Notes: generated by a model from the sequence alone, not told the origin. Counted from the first letter of the stretch, positions 20,622 through 30,902 are shown. The stretch: DNA of 64,000 nucleotides from Vibrio spartinae (GCF_024347135.1 NZ_AP024907.1:3153001-3217000), one strand, 5' to 3'. Program-made: numbers and translations.

Positions 20622-20681
20622 TAAAAACAAAACCAAGTGGCTTATCAGCTTAGTTTACAGAGGCTAATTAAACCACTTGGT
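20622..20681 (-). terminator. Long-stem terminator after alaS
   Basis: On the minus strand ACCAAGTGG and CCACTTGGT bound a second, imperfect inner stem (TTTAATTAGC with GCTGATAAG), followed by TTTTGTTTTT. It ends alaS and would insulate lysC. Confidence 0.75.
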
Positions 20682-20731
20682 CAAGGATAAATAATTATTT
20701 TGAATCAATCTAAAGATAGATGTAACTCAGA

Positions 20732-23314
20732 TTACAACTGGGACTCAATCCATGCTTCAGCCGATGCCAAAGCTTGAGGCAGTGCATTTACATCGCTACC
20801 GCCAGCCTGAGCCATATCCGGACGACCACCGCCCTTGCCACCAACTTGCTGAGCAACCAGATTGACAAGCTCACCGGCTTTCACCTGCCCCGTCAAATCT
20901 TTCGTTACCCCGGCAATGAGGCCGACTTTGTCATCATTCACATTGCCCAACAAAATCACCCCGCTACCCAGTTGATTTTTCAACTCATCAACCATACCGC
21001 GAAGTGCTTTATTGTCGGCACCTTGTAATTGAGCCACCAAGACTTTAACGCCAGCCATTTCTTTCACTTGCTGGAGCAGATTTGAACTGGCCTGAGATGC
21101 CAGTTTATCTTTTATCTGCTGGATTTCTTTTTCCAACTGTCTGGCTTTCTGCGCGGCTTCCGCCAGTTTATCTTCATAAGTGGCTTGCTGCTCATCAATC
21201 ATATCCAGCGCAGATTCACCAGTGACCGCTTCAATCCGACGAACACCCGCAGCGATACCACTTTCAGAGACAATTTTAAACAACCCGATATCACCGGTAC
21301 TGCTCGCATGGACACCACCACACAGCTCGGTCGAAAAGTCACCCATCGACAATACGCGAACTTTGGTATCGTACTTTTCGCCGAATAAAGCCATCGCGCC
21401 TTGTGCTTTCGCTTCATCGAGCCCCATGATATTCGTTTCAACCGTATGGTTCGTCCGAATATGCTGGTTAACCATCCGCTCAACTTCTTTCAGCTCTTCA
21501 GCCGTCATGGCCTCCATGTGAAAGAAGTCAAATCTCAGGCTTTCCGCCCGAACCAATGAACCTTTCTGAGTCACATGCTCACCCAAAATGCGGCGCAATG
21601 CTTCGTGCAACAAATGTGTCGCAGAATGGTTCAGTGATGTGGCCGATCTCCTTTTGGCATCAACCTGAGCATCAGCTGTTTCACCTTGGGTCAGAACGCC
21701 TTCAACCAGTGAGCCATAATGAATGATGGCACTGCCCTGTTTCTGAGTGTCGACAACCTGAAACACACCGCTATCGGTACGGATAACACCGGCATCGCCA
21801 CACTGACCGCCCGATTCCGCATAAAATGGCGTTTCATCCAATACCAGCATTGCGTGATCACCAGATGAAAGTGTCTCAACCGGTTCGCCATGAACAAACA
21901 TCGCAACAATTTTGCCTTGTCCTTCCGTGCCTTCATAACCACAGAAATGGCTTGAAGCGTCAACTTTAATCATGGTGTTGTAATCCGTGCCAAACTGTCC
22001 GGCTTCGCGAGCACGTTGACGTTGTGCTTCCATCGCCTGTTCAAATCCGGCTTCATCAATACTGAGACCATGTTCACGCACAACATCATTAGTCAAATCT
22101 GCAGGAAAACCATAGGTGTCATAAAGTTTGAAGACCGTCTCTCCGTCGAGAACTTTTCCATCCAGATTTTCCAGCGCGTCATTCAGAATAGACATGCCGC
22201 GTTCTAGTGTTCGCCCGAAGTTTTCTTCTTCGATACGGAGCACTTTTTCAACCACAGCTTGCTGTTTTTTCAATTCTTTACCGGCACTGCCCATGATCTC
22301 AGCCAATGGACCAACCAATTTATGAAAGAATACGCCCTGAGCACCCAGTTTATTACCATGACGGACAGCACGACGAATAATGCGTCGTAGAACATAACCA
22401 CGCCCTTCGTTAGATGGCACCACCCCATCAACAACTAAGAACGAACAAGAACGAATATGATCCGCAACCACGCGAAGTGACTGATCTGAAAGATCATCAC
22501 ACCCAATCACTTGTGCAGCATCTTTAATCAGAGTCTGGAATACGTCGATTTCATAATTGGAGTGCACACTTTGCATGATGGCAGAAATACGCTCAATCCC
22601 CATTCCTGTATCGACAGATGGTTTTGGCAGCGGTTCCATCGTGCCATCAGCATGACGGTTGTACTGCATGAAAACGTTATTCCAGATTTCAATGAATCGG
22701 TCACCGTCTTCTTCAGGTGATCCCGGAGGACCACCCCAGATATGGTCACCATGGTCATAAAAAATTTCAGAACACGGACCACACGGGCCGGTATCGCCCA
22801 TTTGCCAGAAGTTATCCGACTCGTAAGGCTTGCCACCCTCTTTATCGCCAATGCGGATGATCCGATCAGCAGGAAGACCAATCTGCTTGTGCCAGATATC
22901 GAACGCTTCATCATCAGTCTGATAAACGGTGACAAGCAAACGCTCCTGAGGCAACTGAAGGATTTCAGTCAGAAACTCCCACGCATACTGGATTGCGTCT
23001 TGCTTAAAATAATCACCGAAACTGAAGTTACCCAGCATTTCAAAAAATGTATGGTGTCGTGCAGTAAAGCCGACATTTTCCAGATCATTATGCTTTCCAC
23101 CCGCCCGAACACAGCGTTGCGCGGTGACAGCACGGGTATAGTCACGCTTTTCTAATCCAAGAAAACAGTCTTTAAACTGGTTCATCCCCGCATTCGTGAA
23201 TAGCAGTGTTGGATCATTGGCAGGGACCAAAGATGAACTGTCTACGATTTGATGTCCTTTTGTCTCAAAGAACGAGAGGAACGCCTGGCGAACCTCGTCA
23301 GTGCTCATGTACAT
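20732..23314 (-). CDS. alaS: Alanyl-tRNA synthetase
   Basis: 860 aa. Class-II catalytic core ([28 protein letters not shown]), the editing domain with the zinc-type motifs HSATHLLH and CGGVH, and a C-terminal DHHA1/C-Ala domain ending in the glycine-rich [15 protein letters not shown]. It charges tRNA-Ala and removes mischarged Ser and Gly. The start at 23314 gives the conserved [19 protein letters not shown] near the N-terminus. Downstream of recX with a 229-bp gap that I cannot assign further. Confidence 0.98.
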   Translation of the reverse strand: MYMSTDEVRQAFLSFFETKGHQIVDSSSLVPANDPTLLFTNAGMNQFKDCFLGLEKRDYTRAVTAQRCVRAGGKHNDLENVGFTARHHTFFEMLGNFSFGDYFKQDAIQYAWEFLTEILQLPQERLLVTVYQTDDEAFDIWHKQIGLPADRIIRIGDKEGGKPYESDNFWQMGDTGPCGPCSEIFYDHGDHIWGGPPGSPEEDGDRFIEIWNNVFMQYNRHADGTMEPLPKPSVDTGMGIERISAIMQSVHSNYEIDVFQTLIKDAAQVIGCDDLSDQSLRVVADHIRSCSFLVVDGVVPSNEGRGYVLRRIIRRAVRHGNKLGAQGVFFHKLVGPLAEIMGSAGKELKKQQAVVEKVLRIEEENFGRTLERGMSILNDALENLDGKVLDGETVFKLYDTYGFPADLTNDVVREHGLSIDEAGFEQAMEAQRQRAREAGQFGTDYNTMIKVDASSHFCGYEGTEGQGKIVAMFVHGEPVETLSSGDHAMLVLDETPFYAESGGQCGDAGVIRTDSGVFQVVDTQKQGSAIIHYGSLVEGVLTQGETADAQVDAKRRSATSLNHSATHLLHEALRRILGEHVTQKGSLVRAESLRFDFFHMEAMTAEELKEVERMVNQHIRTNHTVETNIMGLDEAKAQGAMALFGEKYDTKVRVLSMGDFSTELCGGVHASSTGDIGLFKIVSESGIAAGVRRIEAVTGESALDMIDEQQATYEDKLAEAAQKARQLEKEIQQIKDKLASQASSNLLQQVKEMAGVKVLVAQLQGADNKALRGMVDELKNQLGSGVILLGNVNDDKVGLIAGVTKDLTGQVKAGELVNLVAQQVGGKGGGRPDMAQAGGSDVNALPQALASAEAWIESQL

Positions 23315-23543
23315 GCGCTATTCCTGAAATATTCAAAGATTCAACTAAAATTTTGCGACCTATTGTAAAGCATGGATAAGTGTTCGCCTAGTTTTGTTTT
23401 GAAGTGTAAATATGGATAAATAAGGTCGAACATCGACTTCATGCGATTGAATAGAGAGCGCAATCTATAACGCGTCAATAAAAAGATGGGTCAGCGACAT
23501 GAATCTGGACGGGGGCTTAAACATAGCAGTCGATGATCTGTGG

Positions 23544-24017
23544 TTAGGTGTACTCATTCAGGTGAGGATTCAATGCATATTGAATCTGTTCAAAATTAAA
23601 CCCTCGATACTGCAAAAAACGGACTTGTTTCGCATACACCTTGGGATCTTTCACAGGCTCTCCGGTACTGATGCCAAACTTTCTTTCCGCTGTTGATGTT
23701 GCTAATTCAAACCAATCAATATCTAACTCAGCCAACTGCTCAGCGATAATTGACTCATCAACTCGCTTTTGCTTCAGCGATTGATAAATTCTCTGTTCAC
23801 CGTGACCTTTGGCAATATGATGCCGAATCATACCTTGTGTATAGCGAACATCATCCAAGTAGCCGTTCTGTTCACAGGCCTGAACAGCCTGAGCAACTTC
23901 ATTGTCGTCAAAGCCTTTCGTCATCAACTTATGGTATAACTCGATTCGACCGTGATCCCGGCGACTCAATAGCTGAATAGCCGTTTCCAGACATGTTCTT
24001 GAATGTTCTCTACTCAT
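23544..24017 (-). CDS. recX: RecA modulator RecX
   Basis: 157 aa of the RecX family of three-helix repeats (LLSRRDHGRIELYHKLMTKGF, ACEQNGYLDDVRYTQGMIRHH in parts). RecX caps RecA filaments and limits recombination. It lies 65 bp downstream of recA behind an intrinsic terminator, so its level probably depends on read-through. Confidence 0.95.
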   Translation of the reverse strand: MSREHSRTCLETAIQLLSRRDHGRIELYHKLMTKGFDDNEVAQAVQACEQNGYLDDVRYTQGMIRHHIAKGHGEQRIYQSLKQKRVDESIIAEQLAELDIDWFELATSTAERKFGISTGEPVKDPKVYAKQVRFLQYRGFNFEQIQYALNPHLNEYT

Positions 24018-24030
24018 CCGGAATTTCCTT

Positions 24031-24057
24031 AAAAAAAGCCCCGCATCTGCAGGGCTG
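24031..24057 (-). terminator. Intrinsic terminator between recA and recX
   Basis: On the minus strand AGCCCTGCA pairs with TGCGGGGCT (one wobble), followed by a T7 run. In E. coli a recA-recX terminator lets only a fraction of transcripts reach recX; the same arrangement is visible here. Confidence 0.85.
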
Positions 24058-24082
24058 TTTCAACATCGGATCGCGTTGCGGA

Positions 24083-25132
24083 TTAATCTTCTTCTTGTGG
24101 AAGAGCTTGCTCACCCCCTTCATTCCCATCTTCAGGAAGCGTGGCTTTGCTCAGCAACATTTCACGAACTTTATGATCGATGGCCTTGGCAACTTCAGGA
24201 TTTTCACGCATGTACTTACATGCATTCGCTTTACCCTGACCGATTTTATCCCCGTTATAGCTGTACCAAGCACCGGCTTTTTCAACCAGCTTATGCTTGA
24301 CACCCAGATCAACCAGTTCCCCTTCACGGTTAAACCCTTGACCATACATAATTTGTGTATTTGCTTCTTTAAATGGTGCAGCAATTTTGTTTTTCACAAC
24401 TTTAATGCGGGTTTCATTACCAACCACCTCATCGCCTTCTTTTATTGAGCCAGTACGACGAATATCAAGACGAACAGAGGCGTAGAATTTTAAGGCATTA
24501 CCACCGGTTGTTGTTTCAGGGTTACCAAACATCACCCCAATTTTCATTCGGATTTGGTTGATAAAAATACACATACAGTTCGATTGCTTCAGGTTTCCGG
24601 TCAGCTTACGCATCGCCTGAGATAACATCCGCGCCTGTAGCCCCATATGGCTATCACCCATCTCACCTTCAATCTCGGCTTTTGGCGTCAGTGCCGCAAC
24701 CGAGTCAATAACCATGACATCAATCGCACCAGAGCGCGCCAATGCATCGCAGATTTCCAACGCTTGTTCACCGGTATCTGGTTGAGAAACGAGCAATGCA
24801 TCAATATCAACCCCAAGTTTTTTCGCATAAACAGGATCCAACGCATGTTCAGCATCGATAAATGCACAGGTTTTACCGACACGTTGTGCAGCAGCGATCA
24901 CTTCCAGAGTCAAAGTGGTCTTCCCTGAAGATTCAGGACCGTAGATTTCAACGATCCGGCCCATCGGCAAACCACCGGCACCTAAAGCAATATCCAGCGA
25001 AAGAGACCCTGTAGAGATCGTTTCAACATCCATGGCACGGTTATCACCAAGACGCATGATTGACCCTTTACCAAACTGCTTTTCAATTTGTCCCAGTGCC
25101 GCGGCCAGTGCTTTTTGTTTGTTCTCGTCCAT
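24083..25132 (-). CDS. recA: Recombinase RecA
   Basis: 349 aa with Walker [10 protein letters not shown], the L1/L2 region [21 protein letters not shown] (in parts) and an acidic C-terminal tail. Strand exchange, and co-protease activity for LexA self-cleavage. A consensus LexA site overlaps its promoter. Confidence 0.99.
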   Translation of the reverse strand: MDENKQKALAAALGQIEKQFGKGSIMRLGDNRAMDVETISTGSLSLDIALGAGGLPMGRIVEIYGPESSGKTTLTLEVIAAAQRVGKTCAFIDAEHALDPVYAKKLGVDIDALLVSQPDTGEQALEICDALARSGAIDVMVIDSVAALTPKAEIEGEMGDSHMGLQARMLSQAMRKLTGNLKQSNCMCIFINQIRMKIGVMFGNPETTTGGNALKFYASVRLDIRRTGSIKEGDEVVGNETRIKVVKNKIAAPFKEANTQIMYGQGFNREGELVDLGVKHKLVEKAGAWYSYNGDKIGQGKANACKYMRENPEVAKAIDHKVREMLLSKATLPEDGNEGGEQALPQEED

Positions 25133-25199
25133 TACGTTCTCCAGACAGTCACTTTCAAGTATTAAGTCTATGGGTTGTTTCCCCGAAATATGTTGAATG

Positions 25200-25227
25200 A
25201 TTATACTGTAAATTCATACAGTGTCCA
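25200..25227 (-). promoter_or_regulatory. recA promoter with overlapping LexA (SOS) box
   Basis: The 20-bp site TACTGTAAATTCATACAGTG (25204-25223) has the CTGT-N8-ACAG core. On the minus strand, -35 TGGACA (25222-25227), a 16-bp spacer and -10 TATAAT (25200-25205) bracket it, so LexA binding would block polymerase. It lies about 68 bp upstream of the recA ATG. Confidence 0.93.
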
Positions 25228-25371
25228 GACCTGTCGATGAATTTTCCTGACAGGTTTGAATCCTTGGGATCATATCACTTTCAGGTCATGTCTTGATACG
25301 GCATGTCGTTCATTCAATGCCATTATCAATGCCCTTAATAGCAGAGACAAGCAGCTCAAACGGTGGTTATT

Positions 25372-25875
25372 TCATGACTGTGGCGCTCGTTCATGTAGCA
25401 GATAATCATGAATCGTCTGCAAAGCATGGTAAACCGCTTGTGAACGAACTTGCGTGCGACTTCCTGAAAAATGTACAGTTTCAACCTTATTCCATCCCGA
25501 GCGTGTTTTCCAAGCAAAACAAACCGTTCCCACCGGTTTCTCAACGCTACCGCCACTGGGCCCGGCAACGCCACTCACAGAGACTGCCAGCGATGCCTGA
25601 GAATGTAATAAAGCCCCCGACGCCATTTCTAAAACCGTCTGCTCACTGACTGCCCCCCACTCTGACAACGTTTCCTGCCGGACACCCAACATTTGCTGTT
25701 TGGCTTCATTAGTGTATGTGACAAACGCACGATCAAACCAAGCTGAGCTCCCGGCAATCTCTGTAATGGCAGTTGCAATGCCGCCACCGGTACAGGATTC
25801 AGCCGTCACCAGAACATCGCCACATTCAAGAAGTAATTCGCCGATACGTTGGCTTAACGTTTCATGTAATTCCAT
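25372..25875 (-). CDS. pncC: NMN amidohydrolase PncC (CinA C-terminal family)
   Basis: 167 aa. The CinA C-terminal domain motifs are TAESCTGGGIATAIT, GVRQETLSEWGAVSEQTV and VSGVAGPSGGSVEKPVGTV. It deamidates nicotinamide mononucleotide in the pyridine nucleotide cycle. Upstream of recA on the same strand. It marks the left edge of the pectin block. The 239 bp down to recA hold the LexA promoter region only. Confidence 0.93.
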   Translation of the reverse strand: MELHETLSQRIGELLLECGDVLVTAESCTGGGIATAITEIAGSSAWFDRAFVTYTNEAKQQMLGVRQETLSEWGAVSEQTVLEMASGALLHSQASLAVSVSGVAGPSGGSVEKPVGTVCFAWKTRSGWNKVETVHFSGSRTQVRSQAVYHALQTIHDYLLHERAPQS

Positions 25876-26023
25876 TCATGTTCCCTCCGTATTGCAATTG
25901 CTCAGGCGGTCTCAATTCGATCATCCTAAGCGCTCACCCAACCAGATAAAAGCAGTTACCCTGAAACCGACTCACCGACAAAATTTGTCTCCGGCAAGCC
26001 ATATTCACGATGACTGTCCCCAA

Positions 26024-26050
26024 TAAAAAATGGCAGCCTTTGCTGCCATT
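26024..26050 (-). terminator. Terminator after kdgR
   Basis: On the minus strand AATGGCAGC, AAAG loop, GCTGCCATT, then a T run, 27 bp after the kdgR stop. Confidence 0.85.
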
Positions 26051-26076
26051 GACAAATAAATCCGATCATTGAAGGG

Positions 26077-26859
26077 CTAGACTGGATATTGATGATACCC
26101 AAGTTGCTCAGAAATATTTTTGCCGGCCTGATGTAGCAACCCGACATAATAAGACATCCGTTTTTCATCGAAACGAATCGTTGGAAACGAGATCGACAAA
26201 CCGGCAATAATATTCCCAAAGCGGTCATACACCGGTGCAGCAAGGCAACGCAAACCGGATTCTTGCTCTTCATTATCTTCGGCAAAATGTCGTTCTCTGA
26301 CATACGCCAACTCTGCTAATAGCTGATCAACATTCTCTAATGTTCTATCGGTATGCTTCACAAATTCAACAGACTCGAGAACCTGACGAACAAAAGACTC
26401 ATCTCGCTCAGACAGTAAAACTTTACCTATCGCGGTACTGTAAAGTGGATTACGTCGCCCGATACGAGACTGCATTCTTAAGTTGTACCCAGAATCAATC
26501 TTATGGATATAGATAATTGCACCATCATCCAAAGCGCCCAAATGCACCGCTTCATTAGTTTTTTCCGAGATACAGTGCATTTCTTTATCAGCAAGAGAAA
26601 CGAGATCAACATACTCGAGTGATTTTGCGCCGAGTTCAAACAATTTCAGGGTCAGAGAATATTTATCAGCTTCGCCTTCCTGAGAGATATATCCTAGAGA
26701 CTTCATGGTCTGCAAAAAGCGGTAAGTCGTCGCTTTAGACATCATTAAACGTTGAGATAACTCAGACACGCCGATTTCTTTTTGTTCGCCTAATGCCTGA
26801 AGAATACTAAATACTTTCAATACCGAAGAAACGGCTTCTGGCTGGGTAGATTTCTGCAT
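26077..26859 (-). CDS. kdgR: IclR-family repressor KdgR (pectin catabolism regulator)
   Basis: 260 aa. The N-terminal winged helix-turn-helix (about 8-75) contains SSVLKVFSILQALGE and LSQRLMMSKATTYRFLQTM; the IclR effector domain follows (about 85-255; STAIGKVLLSE, ESGLRCLAAPVYDRFG). In enterobacteria KdgR binds KDG and then releases pectinolysis genes. I start it at the Met followed by QKSTQPEAV (26859) rather than the upstream in-frame Met at 26895, because homologues begin there. It is divergent from kduD, with a matching palindrome in the shared gap. Assignment as KdgR rests on this context and sequence resemblance. Confidence 0.9.
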   Translation of the reverse strand: MQKSTQPEAVSSVLKVFSILQALGEQKEIGVSELSQRLMMSKATTYRFLQTMKSLGYISQEGEADKYSLTLKLFELGAKSLEYVDLVSLADKEMHCISEKTNEAVHLGALDDGAIIYIHKIDSGYNLRMQSRIGRRNPLYSTAIGKVLLSERDESFVRQVLESVEFVKHTDRTLENVDQLLAELAYVRERHFAEDNEEQESGLRCLAAPVYDRFGNIIAGLSISFPTIRFDEKRMSYYVGLLHQAGKNISEQLGYHQYPV

Positions 26860-26998
26860 GAATAATCTATTCCTACAAGTTTGGCTTTTTCTCATTATAG
26901 CGAAGAGAATTCAGAGAGCCAGTAATTTAAAAAAGCCATTTCAAAATTTTAGAACCAGAGCTGCTCACCAGCAAAATAAATACGTGAATCATATTTTA

Positions 26999-27013
26999 TG
27001 AAAAACTGTTTCA
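26999..27013. promoter_or_regulatory. Putative KdgR box in the kdgR-kduD gap
   Basis: TGAAAAACTGTTTCA, a perfect TGAAA-N5-TTTCA palindrome, lies 103 bp before kduD. The form agrees with the KdgR operator as I know it from enterobacteria. It could serve kduD and kdgR autoregulation. Confidence 0.65.
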
Positions 27014-27115
27014 AAAAAATTGCCAGATTTATTTTTTTTGTGTAGGGTAAATCATACAAACCGTGAACGAACATGATTCATTCGCGCTGCATGTTACCAC
27101 TGGAGGAAGCAGAAT

Positions 27116-27877
27116 ATGATTCTCGATTCATTTAACCTGCAAGGAAAGGTTGCAATTGTCACTGGATGTGACACAGGATTAGGTCAGGGAATGGCATTAG
27201 GTTTAGCAAGTGCTGGCTGTGATATTGTCGGAGTCAACATTGCTCACCCCACAGAAACAATTGAAAAGGTTCAAGCACTCGGCCGAAAATTCGTTGCGAT
27301 TCAAGCGAACTTAATGACGCTGGACGATATTCCTAACATTATTGATCAAGCCATCACTGAACTTGGTCACATTGATATTTTAGTTAACAATGCGGGTATT
27401 ATCCGCCGCAATGATGCGATCGAATTTTCAGAGCAAGACTGGGATGATGTCATGGACATCAATGTGAAGTCAGTGTTCTTTATGTCTCAAGCGGCGGCCA
27501 AACAGTTCATTGCACAAGGTACCGGTGGCAAAATCATCAACATCGCTTCAATGCTTTCTTTCCAAGGTGGTATTCGTGTTCCTTCGTATACTGCATCAAA
27601 AAGTGGTGTGATGGGCATTACGCGCCTCATGGCCAATGAATGGGCGCAACATCAGGTTAATGTCAACGCGATTGCACCCGGTTATATGGCGACCAATAAC
27701 ACGGCAGCTCTCCGGGCTGATGAATCGCGTAATCAAGAAATTGTTGAACGGATCCCGGCGGCACGTTGGGGACTTCCTGAAGATTTAGCCGGACCGTGTG
27801 TATTTCTGGCATCACCAGCATCAGACTATATCAATGGTTATACGATTGCCGTTGACGGTGGCTGGCTCGCTCGTTAA
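27116..27877 (+). CDS. kduD: 2-dehydro-3-deoxy-D-gluconate 5-dehydrogenase KduD
   Basis: 253 aa short-chain dehydrogenase. It has the nucleotide-binding glycines TGCDTGLGQGMA, NNAG, the catalytic Ser and the Tyr-x3-Lys in YTASKSG, and the family C-terminus SDYINGYTIAVDGGWLAR. It reduces 5-keto-deoxyuronate-derived DKII (2,5-diketo-3-deoxygluconate) to KDG with NAD(P)H. Start preceded by GGAGGAAG. First gene of kduD-kdgF-RpiB-like isomerase, which form one pathway segment. Confidence 0.95.
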   Translation: MILDSFNLQGKVAIVTGCDTGLGQGMALGLASAGCDIVGVNIAHPTETIEKVQALGRKFVAIQANLMTLDDIPNIIDQAITELGHIDILVNNAGIIRRNDAIEFSEQDWDDVMDINVKSVFFMSQAAAKQFIAQGTGGKIINIASMLSFQGGIRVPSYTASKSGVMGITRLMANEWAQHQVNVNAIAPGYMATNNTAALRADESRNQEIVERIPAARWGLPEDLAGPCVFLASPASDYINGYTIAVDGGWLAR

Positions 27878-27966
27878 TTCGGGGAATGGGTAAAAAACCC
27901 ACCGCATCGGGAATCGAAGTAGATTTCCGATTGATGGTCCTTCCGTCAAATTTAAAGAGGGAAAAC

Positions 27967-28293
27967 ATGTTCATTTATAATCAAGACGTTGCGCTGGAAG
28001 ATCTTGGAAGTGGCGTATCACGAAAAATCCTCGCCTACAGCGATAACATTATGAGCGTCGAAGTTCATTTTGAAAAAGGTGCTGTTGGTCCGATGCATAA
28101 CCACCCTCACGAACAACTTACTTATGTATTGTCCGGTGAATTTGAATTTACGATTGGTGATGAAACAAAGATCGTCAAAACTGGGGACGTTCTTTATAAA
28201 GAGCCCAATGTTATGCACGGGTGTACCTGTCTCGAACCCGGTGTGTTACTCGATAATTTCACACCGATGCGGCAAGATTTCCTCAAATCATAA
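27967..28293 (+). CDS. kdgF: Cupin protein KdgF (linearises unsaturated uronates)
   Basis: 108 aa single-domain cupin. Metal ligands expected in the family are visible in MHNHPHEQLTYVLSGE (His44, His46, Gln50 region) and MHG (His84); the C-terminal DNFTPMRQDFL matches KdgF proteins. KdgF converts 4,5-unsaturated galacturonate into the linear ketone used by the isomerase. The frame is open back to 27886, but ATG 27967 has AGAGGG before it and gives the family length. It sits between kduD and the isomerase gene. Confidence 0.9.
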   Translation: MFIYNQDVALEDLGSGVSRKILAYSDNIMSVEVHFEKGAVGPMHNHPHEQLTYVLSGEFEFTIGDETKIVKTGDVLYKEPNVMHGCTCLEPGVLLDNFTPMRQDFLKS

Positions 28294-28329
28294 ATTTATA
28301 TTGCGGTATTCGACCGCAGGAGCATAAAC

Positions 28330-28971
28330 ATGAAAATCGCGTTAATGATGGAAAACAGTCAAGCGGCTAAAAACGCTGTGGTACTGAATGAGCTGACCCA
28401 AGTCGTCACACCACAAGGCGACTCAGTCTACAACGTGGGTATGAGTGATGAAAATGATCACCACCTCACCTACATTCATCTCGGCATCATGGCAAGCCTG
28501 CTTCTGAATTCAGAAGCCGTAGATTTTGTCGTGGCCGGATGTGGCACGGGGCAAGGTGCGATGATGTCACTCAACATTCACCCGGGTGTTGTATGTGGGT
28601 ACTGCCTAGAACCGTCCGATGCATTTTTGTTCAATCAGATCAACAACGGTAACGCCCTCTCACTCGCCTTTGCTAAAGGTTATGGCTGGGGAGCAGAGCT
28701 CAATATCCGCTATATTTTTGAAAAAGCATTCACCACTGGCGAACGTGGACAAGGTTACCCACTGGACCGTGCCGTGCCACAAAAACAAAATGCCGGGATC
28801 CTCAATCAAGTCAAATCTGCGGTTGTCAAAGATAACTATCTCGATACATTAAAAGCGATAGATCAAGAACTGGTCAAAACGGCTGTGTCAGGACCCCGCT
28901 TTCAGGAATGTTTCTTCGACAATTGCAAGAAACCAAACATTGCCGCATACGTGCGTGACTTGCTGAAGTAG
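28330..28971 (+). CDS. RpiB/LacAB-family isomerase, probable DhuI-type 5-keto-4-deoxyuronate isomerase
   Basis: 213 aa, longer than ordinary RpiB (about 150). It keeps the RpiB-type core VDFVVAGCGTGQGAMMSLN and adds GNALSLAFAKGYGWGAELN and a C-terminal FQECFFDNC extension. As far as I recall, this resembles streptococcal DhuI, which replaces KduI in unsaturated-uronate metabolism of glycosaminoglycan users. Position after kduD and kdgF, with no kduI anywhere in the window, supports 4-deoxy-L-threo-5-hexosulose-uronate ketol-isomerase activity. That is inference; a simple sugar-phosphate isomerase is the alternative. Confidence 0.78.
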   Translation: MKIALMMENSQAAKNAVVLNELTQVVTPQGDSVYNVGMSDENDHHLTYIHLGIMASLLLNSEAVDFVVAGCGTGQGAMMSLNIHPGVVCGYCLEPSDAFLFNQINNGNALSLAFAKGYGWGAELNIRYIFEKAFTTGERGQGYPLDRAVPQKQNAGILNQVKSAVVKDNYLDTLKAIDQELVKTAVSGPRFQECFFDNCKKPNIAAYVRDLLK

Positions 28972-29021
28972 TTTCCACTGATTGTTCTACCTGCCAACTC
29001 AAGATTAAGAATCCGTTGTTT

Positions 29022-29046
29022 GTCAGCCTGTCATGGGCTGACTTTT
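29022..29046 (+). terminator. Terminator after the kduD-kdgF-isomerase operon
   Basis: GTCAGCC and GGCTGAC with a 7-base loop, followed by TTTTC, 51 bp after the isomerase stop. Confidence 0.75.
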
Positions 29047-29136
29047 CTGTGTCCAGGTTCCCGCAATCATGACGAGTGAGTTTGGATGATGTTTCATGCC
29101 AAACAATCAATAACCAAGATCTTAATCACATAAAAA

Positions 29137-29151
29137 TGAAACGTTATTTTA
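29137..29151. promoter_or_regulatory. Putative KdgR box before kdgK-eda
   Basis: TGAAACGTTATTTTA, a TGAAA-N5-TTTYA match, lies 61 bp upstream of the kdgK start in an AT-rich promoter region. Confidence 0.6.
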
Positions 29152-29211
29152 TTTTTTATTAATTATAAATAGAATAACTTTTTTACTCGGTTGTTATTCT
29201 CAGGAGCTTTT

Positions 29212-30168
29212 ATGTTGCCAATAACTCAGGTCGCCATTATTGGTGAATGTATGGTTGAATTGCAGCGAGCCAATGATCAAGTCAAACAAGGGTTTGGCGG
29301 GGATACGCTCAACACCGCAATCTATCTGTCAAGATTAACTCACTCGCGAGGGCTCACCACAGCTTATGTCACAGGATTGGGAAGAGATCCATTCAGTCAA
29401 GATATGCTCAACGCGTGGCAGCAAGAAGGCGTTGACACGAGTATGGTTACAATTTCACCTGACAAGTTACCCGGTATTTATGCCATCGAAACCGCCGCAG
29501 ATGGTGAGCGCAGCTTTTACTATTGGCGTAATGACTCAGCAGCAAAATACTGGTTACGACAGCAGACCCCAACCGAGCTTGCCGCTCGATTAGCACAGTA
29601 TGGTTTAATTTACTTAAGTGGGATTAGTCTAGCAATTCTACCCGCAGACTGTCGTGAAATATTACTTGAATCATTGCGCCTCTGTCATCAGGATGGCATT
29701 TCTATTGCGTTTGATAATAATTATCGGCCGACTCTGTGGGAGAATGCAGAAGATGCCCAACATTGGTATACCCAAGTCTTATCTATTACCGATTTTGCAT
29801 TTCTGACCTTTGATGATGAAATCGCACTTTGGGGCGATACGCAAGTTTCCCAAACACTGGCGCGCACGCGCGGCCTCGGCGTCAAAGAAATCATCATTAA
29901 ACAAGGGGGAGAAGCCTGCCTTGTGGTGAATGAAACGGCCCAATGGTCAGTCGCACCAGCGCCCGTCACACAAATTGTTGATACAACCGCGGCCGGTGAC
30001 TCTTTCAGTGCCGGATATCTCGCCGCTCGACTTCTGGGTAAATCTTGCGAATCATCGGCTCAATCAGCCCACCAGCTTGCCGGATTCGTCATTCAACATC
30101 GTGGTGCCATTATTCCCAAACAAAATATGCCTGAGATTGAGACGTCAGTTGATATGGAAACAAGGTAA
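29212..30168 (+). CDS. kdgK: 2-dehydro-3-deoxygluconokinase (KDG kinase)
   Basis: 318 aa of the PfkB/ribokinase family: N-terminal GECMVELQRAND and GFGGDTLNTAIYLSRL, C-terminal signature DTTAAGDSFSAGYLAARL with the catalytic Asp. It phosphorylates KDG to KDPG. I start at ATG 29212 because CAGGAG precedes it at ideal spacing; an in-frame upstream Met at 29191 lacks one. Followed at 44 bp by eda, which uses its product. Confidence 0.95.
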   Translation: MLPITQVAIIGECMVELQRANDQVKQGFGGDTLNTAIYLSRLTHSRGLTTAYVTGLGRDPFSQDMLNAWQQEGVDTSMVTISPDKLPGIYAIETAADGERSFYYWRNDSAAKYWLRQQTPTELAARLAQYGLIYLSGISLAILPADCREILLESLRLCHQDGISIAFDNNYRPTLWENAEDAQHWYTQVLSITDFAFLTFDDEIALWGDTQVSQTLARTRGLGVKEIIIKQGGEACLVVNETAQWSVAPAPVTQIVDTTAAGDSFSAGYLAARLLGKSCESSAQSAHQLAGFVIQHRGAIIPKQNMPEIETSVDMETR

Positions 30169-30212
30169 ACAGAATTGCTCGAATATTCAGTATCGGATAA
30201 TGAGGAAACAAG

Positions 30213-30836
30213 ATGAAAACACTCGAACAACAGTTAGAAACCATTGGTGTCATTCCGGTAATCGCGCTAGATGATGCACAAAAGGCAGTCAAGCTGGCAC
30301 AGGTTCTCATTGAGAATGGTCTGCCTTGCGCTGAAGTCACGTTCAGGACAGCACAAGCAGCACAGGCGATAGCCAGTATGCGCGAAGCATATCCAGAGAT
30401 ATTAATCGGGGCGGGAACGGTACTCACTCCCACTCAGGTTGACGCTGCAATGAATGCGGGTGCCGATTTTATCGTCAGTCCGGGATTGAACCCGACAACC
30501 GTGAAATATTGCCAGCAGAAACAAATCGCGATTATCCCGGGAATCAACAACCCCAGTCTGGTTGAACAGGCAATGGAAATGGGACTGAAGACACTGAAGT
30601 TCTTCCCTGCCGAACCATCCGGTGGTACCGCGATGCTCAAAGCGATGTCCGCCGTCTATCCGGTGCGTTTTATGCCAACGGGAGGCATTAATCCTCAGAA
30701 TATTAAAGATTATCTGGGCATCCCTAGCGTACTGGCTTGTGGTGGCACATGGATGGTACCTAATGCGCTGATTAATGAAGAAAAATGGGATGAACTGGCT
30801 GCACTCGTCAAAGAAGTGGCTAACATCATCCGCTAA
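30213..30836 (+). CDS. eda: KDPG aldolase (bifunctional KHG/KDPG aldolase)
   Basis: 207 aa class-I aldolase. The Schiff-base lysine is Lys129 in KTLKFFPAEPSGG, and Glu41 (CAEVTFRT) is the general base; GAGTVLTPTQVDAAMNAGADFIVSPGLN (in parts) is typical. It splits KDPG to pyruvate and glyceraldehyde-3-phosphate, the last step of the pathway here. A second eda may exist elsewhere in such genomes; this copy appears dedicated to the uronate route. Confidence 0.95.
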   Translation: MKTLEQQLETIGVIPVIALDDAQKAVKLAQVLIENGLPCAEVTFRTAQAAQAIASMREAYPEILIGAGTVLTPTQVDAAMNAGADFIVSPGLNPTTVKYCQQKQIAIIPGINNPSLVEQAMEMGLKTLKFFPAEPSGGTAMLKAMSAVYPVRFMPTGGINPQNIKDYLGIPSVLACGGTWMVPNALINEEKWDELAALVKEVANIIR

Positions 30837-30902
30837 ACCGGCAGCGATTCAACAAATAGTCGCTAAATGAACCGTTCAACCAAACGGTTATCGATATGAG
30901 GG

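Noticed and set aside
20501..20731. Lysine riboswitch before lysC
   Set aside because: Only 230 bp separate alaS and lysC, and most of the inverted-repeat structure is the alaS terminator; no multi-stem element seen.
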